Source: Flavobacterium sp. 9AF (GTDB taxonomy: Bacteria > Bacteroidota > Bacteroidia > Flavobacteriales > Flavobacteriaceae). Taken from it: a stretch of 64,000 bases of DNA. Shown in pieces: positions 26,108-33,196 of the stretch. The notes below the pieces were generated by a model that was not told the DNA's origin, made no database searches, and saw only the letters and a program-made list of their open reading frames with translations. The stretch covers positions 124,001 through 188,000 of the forward strand of contig NZ_LR733556.1 of the NCBI RefSeq assembly GCF_902506265.1, in the 5' to 3' direction. The position numbers and the translations under genes were made by a program. The first letter of the stretch is position 1, and each line of letters begins with the position of its first letter.

Positions 26108-27124
26108 ATGAAATTAAAATTACAGTTGTTTTTTGTTTTTTCAATTACTCTTTGTCATGCGCAAATAGGAGGTAAATATGTCTATCAATTTCTAAATTTA
26201 GCACAGTCACCTCGACAAGCGGCTTTGGGAGGTAAAACGGTTACAGTGGTGGATTATGATGTGAATCAGGCCTTTTATAACCCAGCTACTATTAATCAAA
26301 AAATGAATAATCGACTATCAGTCAATTATGGTAGTTATTATGGAGAGGTGTCTTATGGAACGGCTGCCTATGCATATACTTGGGATCAACATGTGCAAAC
26401 GTTTCATGCGGGAATTAACTACATTAATTATGGTACTTTTGAAGGTAGAGACGAGTTAGGAAATATCACTTCTGATTTTACAGGTAGTGAAGCCGCTTTG
26501 TCTTTGGGGTATGCTTACAATATACCATGGACAACAATGTATCTGGGAACAAATGTGAAGCTAATTTCTTCAACTTTAGAATCGTATAACTCCTGGGGGA
26601 TTGCAACCGATTTGGGTTTTTTGTATGTGGATGAAAAAAATGATATTAATTATGGGCTGGCAGTTCGTAATTTGGGTTATCAAATAACTCCTTATGATGC
26701 TACAAGAGAGAAATTACCATTATCTATAGATGCTGGAATTTCACAATTATTAGAGAATGTGCCTATTCGTTGGCATTTAACATTGGAAAACTTACAGCAA
26801 TGGAATATTGCATTTTCTAATCCAAATAGAGCGCAAAACACCTTAGATGGTGAAGTAATAGATGAAAAAGTATCCTTTTTTAATAATGCCTTACGACATG
26901 TCATTTTAGGAGCAGAATTATTTCCAGAAAAAGGATTTAATGTTCGATTAGGATATAATTTTAGAAGAGGACAAGAATTGAAAATTTTAGACCAACGTAG
27001 TTTTGCTGGAATATCTGCAGGTTTTGGTTTGCGATTTGGTAAAATAAAATTTGATTACTCCTATTCGCGATACACTTTAGCAGCGAGTACTAGTATGTTT
27101 GGTTTAATGATTAACTTAGAATAA
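26108..27124 (+). CDS. porQ: Type IX secretion system protein PorQ
   Basis: 338 residues. Signal peptide (MKLKLQLFFVFSITLCHAQ), then a PorV/OmpP1-like beta-barrel beginning GGKYVYQFLNLAQSPRQAALGGK, with FYNPATINQKMN and a C-terminal YSRYTLAASTSMFGLMINLE. PorQ is an outer-membrane component of the T9SS attachment complex, with PorU, PorV and PorZ, which anchors cargo bearing a C-terminal sorting domain. ATG 26108 is chosen since the signal peptide begins there; an in-frame TTG at 26090 lies within the previous gene. The GH16 protein at 33197 is a likely T9SS cargo. Confidence 0.92.
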   Translation: MKLKLQLFFVFSITLCHAQIGGKYVYQFLNLAQSPRQAALGGKTVTVVDYDVNQAFYNPATINQKMNNRLSVNYGSYYGEVSYGTAAYAYTWDQHVQTFHAGINYINYGTFEGRDELGNITSDFTGSEAALSLGYAYNIPWTTMYLGTNVKLISSTLESYNSWGIATDLGFLYVDEKNDINYGLAVRNLGYQITPYDATREKLPLSIDAGISQLLENVPIRWHLTLENLQQWNIAFSNPNRAQNTLDGEVIDEKVSFFNNALRHVILGAELFPEKGFNVRLGYNFRRGQELKILDQRSFAGISAGFGLRFGKIKFDYSYSRYTLAASTSMFGLMINLE

Positions 27125-27140
27125 ATAAAAATTGTAAATT

Positions 27141-27836
27141 TTGAAGAAGATTACAATAGCAATAGATGGTTTTTCGTCAACTGGGAAAAGTACTTTGGCG
27201 AAACAATTAGCGAAACAATTAGGATATGTTTATGTAGATACTGGTGCAATGTATCGAGCGGTTACTTATTATGCGATGCAAAATGGTTATGTGTCTGAAA
27301 GTTTTTTAGATAAAGAGGGTTTGATTTTAAAATTATCAGCCATTCAATTGCAATTTCAATTTAATCCAATTTTAGGTTTTGGAGAAATGTATTTAAATGG
27401 CGAAAATGTTGAACAAGCTATACGTACAATAGAAGTATCAAGAAACGTAAGTAAAATAGCGGAAATTTCTGAAGTTAGAGCAAAACTAGTAGAGCAACAA
27501 CAAGCAATGGGAAGAGATAAGGCAATTGTAATGGATGGTAGAGATATAGGTACAGTTGTTTTTCCTGATGCTGAATTGAAATTATTTATGAATGCTTCTG
27601 CTTCAACTAGGGCGCAAAGAAGATATGACGAATTAATAGAAAAAGGTCAAAATGTTACTTATGAAGAAGTGCTTCAGAATGTAGAACAAAGAGATTATAT
27701 TGATACCCATAGAGATGATTCTCCTTTGGTAAAAGCTAATGATGCTATTGAAATTGATAATTCTTTTATGACTAAAAAGGAACAGTTTGATTTGGTTATG
27801 CAATTGGTAAAAGAGAAAAATGGAGTAATTACTTAG
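27141..27836 (+). CDS. cmk: Cytidylate kinase
   Basis: 231-residue CMP kinase: phosphorylates (d)CMP for nucleotide supply. P-loop GFSSTGKSTLAKQL near the N-terminus, YVDTGAMYRAVTYYA, MDGRDIGTVVFPDAELKLF, RAQRRYDEL and RDDSPLVKANDAIEIDNS are family motifs. The start is TTG 27141, as no ATG precedes the P-loop at a sensible place. It follows porQ by 16 bases, probably in one transcript; porQ-cmk adjacency is frequent in flavobacteria. Confidence 0.96.
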   Translation: MKKITIAIDGFSSTGKSTLAKQLAKQLGYVYVDTGAMYRAVTYYAMQNGYVSESFLDKEGLILKLSAIQLQFQFNPILGFGEMYLNGENVEQAIRTIEVSRNVSKIAEISEVRAKLVEQQQAMGRDKAIVMDGRDIGTVVFPDAELKLFMNASASTRAQRRYDELIEKGQNVTYEEVLQNVEQRDYIDTHRDDSPLVKANDAIEIDNSFMTKKEQFDLVMQLVKEKNGVIT

Positions 27837-28185
27837 ATTCGTTTTCTTTTACTCTAAATTGCACCATTCTTTTTATAAGATCGTAAGGTATGGATTGGTT
27901 GATGGGAAATTGTACTGATCCTTTTCCTTGTTTGTAATGAGAAAGTTCTTTTTCAAATGCTTCATGTCCAGATGGAGTTGCGTAGAAGCCGATATGTTTT
28001 GGATATGCAGCAAAATAAACTAATGGTTTTTTGTTTAATTTGTAAGCAGGCATTCCATAAGATATGCTTTCAATACAATTAGGTGCGTTTTCAAGGATGA
28101 TTTTTCTAATTTTTTCTAATTCATGTTGTATTTCATGGGGAAAGACTTGAATGTATTCTTCAACAGATAAAAAGTTATTTTTCAT
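27829..28185 (-). CDS. DUF1801 family protein (YdhG-like)
   Basis: 118 residues of the DUF1801/YdhG fold: VEEYIQVFPHEIQHELEKIR, ENAPNCIESISYGMPAY, KKPLVYFAAYPKHIGFYATP and GKGSVQFPINQSIPYDLIKRMV. Related to proteins loosely called iron chaperones; the function is unproven. Its 3' end overlaps the 3' end of cmk by 8 bases on the opposite strand. Its start abuts the stop of the upstream lipoprotein gene by one base, so both minus genes form an operon. Confidence 0.88.
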   Translation of the reverse strand: MKNNFLSVEEYIQVFPHEIQHELEKIRKIILENAPNCIESISYGMPAYKLNKKPLVYFAAYPKHIGFYATPSGHEAFEKELSHYKQGKGSVQFPINQSIPYDLIKRMVQFRVKENESK

Positions 28186-28928
28186 TATTCAAATAGAATT
28201 AATTCGTCGTTAGGTAAATCATATTCATAGATTGTATTGTTCTCTATATCTATGAATAACCATTGAAATGTGGCTAAGTGATCTTCTAAATCATTAGATA
28301 ATCCAATCATGAGGTAATTTTTGTTATCTCTAACGCTGTTTTCAATTGAAAAAATAATTGAATTGTTTTTATTGTCAATTGTCGTAAGCACAAGCTCTTT
28401 TTTTGAGTTAGCTAAATAATATTCAACGCTAGAGTAAATAAAATTTAAGTAAGTTTCTGAAAAATCATTTTCTTCCGTAAGAAAGTATTTTAAAGGTGGA
28501 CGATTTGAATTTTTATATAAAGTTAATTTTCCTTCTTTAATTCTTCTCACTTCTATTAGCCAATCTGAATAATCTAATGTTTCTCCATCGCCAGCTATGT
28601 ATATGGTGTCTAATTTAGTTTTGATCTCTAAAATGTCACCTCTATTGAAATTGTTTTTCTTATTTTGAAACAAATCATAAATAACACTTTCTTCTTTACT
28701 GTTTTTTTTGAAAATTAATTGAGAATAGTCAAAATCAAAATTTAGGGAAACAAATGTAACAGTGTCAGTTTTGATCTTGTTTAAATTAGCAATGGTTTTA
28801 TTGTTTTCTAGTTTTTTTGTTTGAGTTGCATCAATAGTGAGCTCCTTTTTTTGATTTGTATCGTTTGTTTCTTTTGTGTGGCAACTGATAATGCTTAGTA
28901 ATAGTAAAAATAAAATGCTGTTTTTCAT
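28185..28928 (-). CDS. Hypothetical lipoprotein
   Basis: 247 residues. Lipoprotein signal peptide (KNSILFLLLLSIISCHT, Cys16), a Lys/Thr/Asn-rich linker, then a domain rich in beta strands and acidic residues (VTFVSLNFDFDYSQLIF, WLIEVRRIKEGKLTLYK). No family is recognised. First gene of a two-gene unit with the DUF1801 gene; its upstream region is shared with the divergent rpsA promoter. Confidence 0.8.
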   Translation of the reverse strand: MKNSILFLLLLSIISCHTKETNDTNQKKELTIDATQTKKLENNKTIANLNKIKTDTVTFVSLNFDFDYSQLIFKKNSKEESVIYDLFQNKKNNFNRGDILEIKTKLDTIYIAGDGETLDYSDWLIEVRRIKEGKLTLYKNSNRPPLKYFLTEENDFSETYLNFIYSSVEYYLANSKKELVLTTIDNKNNSIIFSIENSVRDNKNYLMIGLSNDLEDHLATFQWLFIDIENNTIYEYDLPNDELILFE

Positions 28929-29063
28929 TTGTTTCTGAGTTTTTTATTCCAAATTCTTTGAATTAAAAGTATAATTTTATTTATAAAAACTAAAAAATAT
29001 TTTAATGCCTTTTTGAATAAACTAAATCGTTACTCTGTATTTCTTTTTTATTAATGTAAATGT

Positions 29064-29093
29064 TTGTTAATTAATAAATTATTTGTAATTTTG
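29064..29093 (+). promoter_or_regulatory. Promoter of rpsA
   Basis: TTG (29064-29066), 19-base spacer, TAATTTTG (29086-29093): a textbook Bacteroidota promoter. The start codon is at 29215, leaving a leader of roughly 110 bases that could host autoregulation of S1 (inference). Confidence 0.75.
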
Positions 29094-29214
29094 CGCACCT
29101 TTTGACAGAGATGGATTTTCATTAGGAATCAATAATTTAAATAAACAACTGTTGTCGTTTTAGTCTGTTTTTAAAAATCCATATAAGCGTAACATACAAA
29201 TTTTAAATCAGCAT

Positions 29215-30981
29215 ATGTCTGAAATTAACAAAACACAAGAAGAGTTTTTAGCAAATTTTAACTGGCACAACTACCAAGAAGGTATTGATGTAGTAGATGA
29301 AAAAAACTTACAAGAATTTGAAGATTTAGTATCTAAAACTTTTATCGATACTAAAGCTGAGGAAGTAGTAGTAGGAACTGTAGTTAGAATTACTGATAGA
29401 GACGCTATCGTTGATATCAATGCTAAATCTGAAGGTGTTATCTCTTTAAACGAATTTCGTTACAATCCTAACTTAAAAGTTGGTGACAAAGTAGAAGTAC
29501 TTATTGATATTCGTGAGGATAAAACAGGTCAATTAGTATTGTCTCACAGAAAAGCAAGAACTATTAAAGCTTGGGATAGAGTTATTGCTGCTCATGAGTC
29601 TGGAGAAATCGTGAATGGTTTCGTAAAATGCAGAACTAAAGGGGGTATGATTGTAGATGTTTTTGGAATTGAAGCATTCTTACCAGGTTCTCAAATTGAT
29701 GTAAAACCAATCCGTGATTACGATCAGTATGTAAACAAAACTATGGAATTCAAAGTAGTGAAAATCAATCATGAATTCAAAAACGTAGTTGTTTCTCACA
29801 AAGCGCTTATCGAGGCAGATATCGAAGAGCAAAAGAAAGAAATTATTGGTCAATTAGAAAAAGGACAAGTTTTAGAAGGTGTGGTTAAAAACATTACTTC
29901 TTACGGTGTGTTCATTGACTTAGGTGGTGTAGATGGATTAATCCATATTACAGACTTATCTTGGTCTAGAATCAATCACCCAAGCGAAGTTCTTGAGTTA
30001 GATCAAAAATTAAACGTTGTAATCCTTGATTTCGATGACGAAAAAACAAGAATTCAATTAGGTTTAAAACAATTAAACGCGCACCCTTGGGATGCTTTAA
30101 GTGCTGACTTAAATGTGGGTGATAAAGTTAAAGGTAAAGTTGTTGTTTTAGCAGATTACGGTGCTTTCATTGAAGTAGCTGAAGGTGTTGAAGGTTTAAT
30201 CCACGTTTCTGAAATGTCTTGGTCAACTCACTTAAGAAGTGCACAAGATTTCATGAAAATTGGTGATGAAGTAGAAGCAGTTATCTTAACTTTAGATAGA
30301 GAAGAAAGAAAAATGTCTTTAGGTATCAAACAAATGACGCAAGATCCATGGACTGACATCACGGCTAAATACCCAGTAGGTTCTAAACATACAGGTATCG
30401 TTAGAAACTTCACAAACTTTGGTATTTTCGTAGAATTAGAAGAAGGAATCGATGGTTTAGTGTATATCTCTGATTTATCTTGGACTAAGAAAATTAAGCA
30501 CCCATCTGAATTTGTAAACGTAGGTGACAAAATGGAAGTGGTTGTTTTAGAGTTAGATGTTGAAGGACGTAAATTATCTTTAGGTCACAAACAAACTACT
30601 GAAAACCCATGGGATAAACATGAAGATGCTTACGCTGTAGGTACTATTCATAATGGAACTATCGGAGAAATTGTTGACAAAGGTGCAACTGTAGATTTTG
30701 GTGATGATGTAGTGGCTTTCATTCCAACACGTCATTTAGAGAAAGAAGATGGTAAAAAATTGAAAAAAGGAGATACTGCTGACTTTAAAGTAATTGAATT
30801 CAATAAAGAATTCAAAAGAGTTGTAGCTTCTCATACAGCTATCTTCCGTGAAGAAGAAGAAAAAGCGGCTAAAGCTGTTGAAACTAATGTTTCTTCGTCA
30901 AATAATGTTGAAAAATCAACTTTAGGTGATATTGATGCATTAGCAGAATTAAAAGCTAAAATGGAAAAAGGAGAAAAATAA
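29215..30981 (+). CDS. rpsA: 30S ribosomal protein S1
   Basis: 588 residues with successive S1 (OB-fold) RNA-binding repeats, clearly seen at VEGVVKNITSYGVFIDLGG-like, GKVVVLADYGAFIEVAEGVEG-like and GIVRNFTNFGIFVELEEG segments, each ending in a G-L-IHVSE/DLSW block. Binds mRNA on the 30S subunit and is the main initiation factor for mRNAs with weak Shine-Dalgarno sequences, which suits this genome. The C-terminal tail ends in Lys/Glu. Codon choice is visibly more GC-rich than in neighbours (AAC, TTC, ATC), as expected for high expression. Confidence 0.98.
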   Translation: MSEINKTQEEFLANFNWHNYQEGIDVVDEKNLQEFEDLVSKTFIDTKAEEVVVGTVVRITDRDAIVDINAKSEGVISLNEFRYNPNLKVGDKVEVLIDIREDKTGQLVLSHRKARTIKAWDRVIAAHESGEIVNGFVKCRTKGGMIVDVFGIEAFLPGSQIDVKPIRDYDQYVNKTMEFKVVKINHEFKNVVVSHKALIEADIEEQKKEIIGQLEKGQVLEGVVKNITSYGVFIDLGGVDGLIHITDLSWSRINHPSEVLELDQKLNVVILDFDDEKTRIQLGLKQLNAHPWDALSADLNVGDKVKGKVVVLADYGAFIEVAEGVEGLIHVSEMSWSTHLRSAQDFMKIGDEVEAVILTLDREERKMSLGIKQMTQDPWTDITAKYPVGSKHTGIVRNFTNFGIFVELEEGIDGLVYISDLSWTKKIKHPSEFVNVGDKMEVVVLELDVEGRKLSLGHKQTTENPWDKHEDAYAVGTIHNGTIGEIVDKGATVDFGDDVVAFIPTRHLEKEDGKKLKKGDTADFKVIEFNKEFKRVVASHTAIFREEEEKAAKAVETNVSSSNNVEKSTLGDIDALAELKAKMEKGEK

Positions 30982-31004
30982 TCCTGAATTTCTAATAGAA
31001 AATG

Positions 31005-31036
31005 AAGCTCAAACGAAAGTTTGGGCTTTTTTTTTT
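31005..31036 (+). terminator. Rho-independent terminator after rpsA
   Basis: AAGCTCAAAC, loop GAAA, GTTTGGGCTT, then a long T run. Confidence 0.92.
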
Positions 31037-31052
31037 GTTTATTTTATTATTA

Positions 31053-31070
31053 TATCGTAATATTGCAATA
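31053..31070. promoter_or_regulatory. Probable ArsR operator
   Basis: TATCGTAATATTGCAATA is an 18-base imperfect palindrome centred on AATATT, with 14 of 18 positions matching its reverse complement and a perfect 12-base core (31060-31071). It lies upstream of the arsR-type gene. ArsR/SmtB proteins bind such AT-rich palindromes over their own promoters; binding here is inferred. Confidence 0.55.
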
Positions 31071-31085
31071 TAGTAATTGATAATA

Positions 31086-31160
31086 ATTGTAGAAACGTCA
31101 ATTCGAGTGATTTTACAAAGTAAAAAATGCTAATTTTTACTTTATAAATTTGTATCGAGA
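31086..31160. repeat. Dispersed-type imperfect inverted repeat
   Basis: ACGTCAATTCGAGTGATTTT at the left and a TTTGTATCGAGAATCG-like right end frame a short AT-rich hairpin region with no coding capacity. The words resemble repeats I remember as scattered in flavobacterial intergenic DNA; this is not verified. It forms part of the long 5' region of the arsR-type gene. Confidence 0.35.
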
Positions 31161-31201
31161 ATCGTTTTTAAATTATTCCAAGCAAGTAAATTTAAATATT
31201 C

Positions 31202-31525
31202 ATGGGAGTTTCTAAATCAGAATTTTTTACCGAGCACCAAAATCAATTGGCAACACTTTTTAAAGCCATGTCGCATCCTGCAAGAATCGCAATAATTCAA
31301 TATTTGTTAAGTGTTGATTCATGTATATGTGGAGATATTGTTAGTGAATTGCCTTTGGCTCAGCCGACAGTTTCTCAACATCTTAAAGAATTGAAGAATG
31401 TAAATATTATAAAAGGAACCATTGAAGGAACTGCTATATGTTATTGTTTAAATCCTGATACTATAAAAATTATTGAAGAATATTTTAAAGGACTCACAAA
31501 TCAGTTGCAAAATAAATGTTGTTAA
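31202..31525 (+). CDS. ArsR/SmtB-family metalloregulator
   Basis: 107-residue winged-helix repressor. KAMSHPARIAIIQYL starts the fold; the recognition helix is QPTVSQHLKELKN (54-66). Cys41 and Cys43 in SCICGDIV fit an As(III)- or Sb(III)-type thiolate site on helix alpha3, and the protein ends in a Cys-Cys pair. Released from DNA by metalloid binding, it would derepress the two following genes. An operator-like palindrome lies at 31053-31070. The arsR name is withheld since the inducer cannot be proved. Confidence 0.88.
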   Translation: MGVSKSEFFTEHQNQLATLFKAMSHPARIAIIQYLLSVDSCICGDIVSELPLAQPTVSQHLKELKNVNIIKGTIEGTAICYCLNPDTIKIIEEYFKGLTNQLQNKCC

Positions 31526-31547
31526 ATCGAATTAAAACAATACTATT

Positions 31548-32021
31548 ATGAAATTATCAGAAATAAAAAACGCTTTAAAAAACTTGTCAGAAATTGCTTT
31601 TCAATTACCCAATGGAGAATTAGTACCTTCTCATTTTCATGTTACAGAGGTGGGGAAAATTTCGAAGCATTTTATCGATTGTGGTGGAACGGTTCGAAAA
31701 GAAGATGTAGTTAACTTTCAATTATGGGAAGCGAATGATTACGATCATCGTTTGCATCCTGAAAAGCTAATTCATATCATAGAATTGTCGGAAAATAGTA
31801 TTGGTATTGAAGATTTAGAAATAGAAGTGGAATATCAAATGCCAGATACTATTGGTAAATTTAATTTGGATTTTGACGGAAAAAATTTCTTGTTAACCTC
31901 AAAATTGACAACTTGTTTGGCAAGTGATTCCTGTGGTATTCCAAAAGAAAAAACGAAAGTAAAAATAGGAGAATGGAAAGCAAAAGAAAATGCTTGTACT
32001 CCAGGTTCAGGTTGTTGTTAA
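31548..32021 (+). CDS. DUF6428-like protein of the arsenic operon
   Basis: 157-residue cytoplasmic protein: NLSEIAFQLPNGELVPSHFH, FIDCGGTVRKEDVVNFQLW, EYQMPDTIGKFNLDF. The C-terminus is Cys-rich (CLASDSC, then CTPGSGCC at the very end), suggesting thiol binding of a metal or metalloid. I recall this as DUF6428, found next to arsR and arsC in Bacteroidota. It follows the regulator by 22 bases. A chaperone or detoxification role is inferred from context only. Confidence 0.7.
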   Translation: MKLSEIKNALKNLSEIAFQLPNGELVPSHFHVTEVGKISKHFIDCGGTVRKEDVVNFQLWEANDYDHRLHPEKLIHIIELSENSIGIEDLEIEVEYQMPDTIGKFNLDFDGKNFLLTSKLTTCLASDSCGIPKEKTKVKIGEWKAKENACTPGSGCC

Positions 32022-32046
32022 TTTTAATAAGCTAATCCAGCCATTC

Positions 32047-32152
32047 AAACTATCTTTTTGGTCTCAAGCTATTTTTAGCATTTTTATATTAGCTTCTATT
32101 GTCGCTATATAAAAATGAATGCATAACGCTTTCGTCTGCAAAAGGATAGTTT
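32047..32152. repeat. 106-base inverted-repeat element inside the ars locus
   Basis: AAACTATCTTTTT (32047-32059) and AAAAGGATAGTTT (32140-32152) are 13-base inverted ends with one mismatch, enclosing about 80 bases without an ORF. The element fills most of the spacer between the DUF6428-like and arsenate reductase-like genes, so it may be a small non-autonomous insertion or the scar of a deletion. Confidence 0.4.
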
Positions 32153-32180
32153 ATACTGTCTGGGCTAAATTTAATATATA

Positions 32181-32792
32181 ATGTATAATATACTAAAAGA
32201 AACTATAGAGCAGTTAAATAATCAAATTATTACTGAGGAAAGAAAAATAGTCTTACAGCCACTTATAGATAGTATTCAAGAAAAAATCAATTTAAAGGAA
32301 ACTGTTAATCTTAATTTTATTTGTACACATAATTCGAGACGTAGTCATTTTTCTCAAATTTGGGCGCAAACTTTAGCTTATTATTTCAAAGTGCCCAATG
32401 TTAATAGTTATTCAGGAGGTACAGAAGCCACTTCTGTATTTCCCAAAGTTATAGAGATTCTAAGTATTCAAGGATTTTCTGTTTCGAAATTAAACGAAGG
32501 GGATAATCCAGTTTACGCAATAAAATATAGTTCAAACGGTTTGCCTATTATTGGTTTTTCAAAAAAATATGATAATATATTTAATCCTGATACTTGTTTC
32601 TTTGCAATTATGACTTGTTCATCTGCCGATGAAGGTTGTCCATTGGTGAAAGGTGCGGAAAAAAGATTTTCAATTCAATACGATGATCCAAAGGAATTTG
32701 ATAATACAAATATTATGGATAATAAATACAAGTTAAAAAGTATTGAAATAGCTACAGAAATGTATTATGTTTTTTCAAATCTAAAAGTATAA
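32181..32792 (+). CDS. Arsenate reductase-like low-molecular-weight phosphatase-fold protein
   Basis: 203 residues. The LMW protein-tyrosine-phosphatase fold is shown by the P-loop CTHNSRRS (Cys48 to Arg54, C-x5-R) after strand VNLNFI, and by the later MTCSSADEGCP, supplying extra cysteines as in thioredoxin-coupled ArsC. It is longer than classical ArsC (about 140), with an N-terminal helical extension; this long form is common in Bacteroidota. It would reduce arsenate to arsenite. No arsenite pump (Acr3/ArsB) follows. Confidence 0.82.
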   Translation: MYNILKETIEQLNNQIITEERKIVLQPLIDSIQEKINLKETVNLNFICTHNSRRSHFSQIWAQTLAYYFKVPNVNSYSGGTEATSVFPKVIEILSIQGFSVSKLNEGDNPVYAIKYSSNGLPIIGFSKKYDNIFNPDTCFFAIMTCSSADEGCPLVKGAEKRFSIQYDDPKEFDNTNIMDNKYKLKSIEIATEMYYVFSNLKV

Positions 32793-33196
32793 AACAACCT
32801 TTTTAGATTCATCTTACTTGTTTAATGATCTTTAATTATAAAATGTAGAATTTAATTTCATAATTAAAGGTCTTTCTATTGTTTTTTTTCCTCAACATTA
32901 ACTATACAAAATTCTTTTATATTTTTTTCGACTTATTAAAAAGTGTATAGAAACCATTAAAAAACACTTTAAACTGTTCTAAAAATCCGATAAAAATCAC
33001 TTTTTTAAACTTTTAGATTCTTTCTGATAGCTTTTTTGTTTTGTATATTTTTTGTAATCCCTAAATTATATATAAGTTGTTTTTTTAACATTATTTTTGG
33101 AATATCGTAAAAAAACAAACCTATTTTTTAGGTTTTGTTATTTTGAGTTACAAAATTGTTTTGAAATGAAAACCTAACAAACAAACTCTATATATT
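32793..33196 (+). promoter_or_regulatory. 404-base gene-free region between the ars locus and the GH16 gene
   Basis: Begins with a probable terminator (32827-32880): GATCTTTAATTAT pairs with ATAATTAAAGGTC, then a T-rich stretch. The remainder is AT-rich upstream sequence for the GH16 gene. Near its end TAGGTTTT (33129-33136) can pair either with upstream AAACCTA (33117-33123) or with downstream AAAACCT (33171-33177), mutually exclusive hairpins of attenuator type. No ORF, tRNA or clear TTG/TAnnTTTG pair was identified. Confidence 0.5.
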
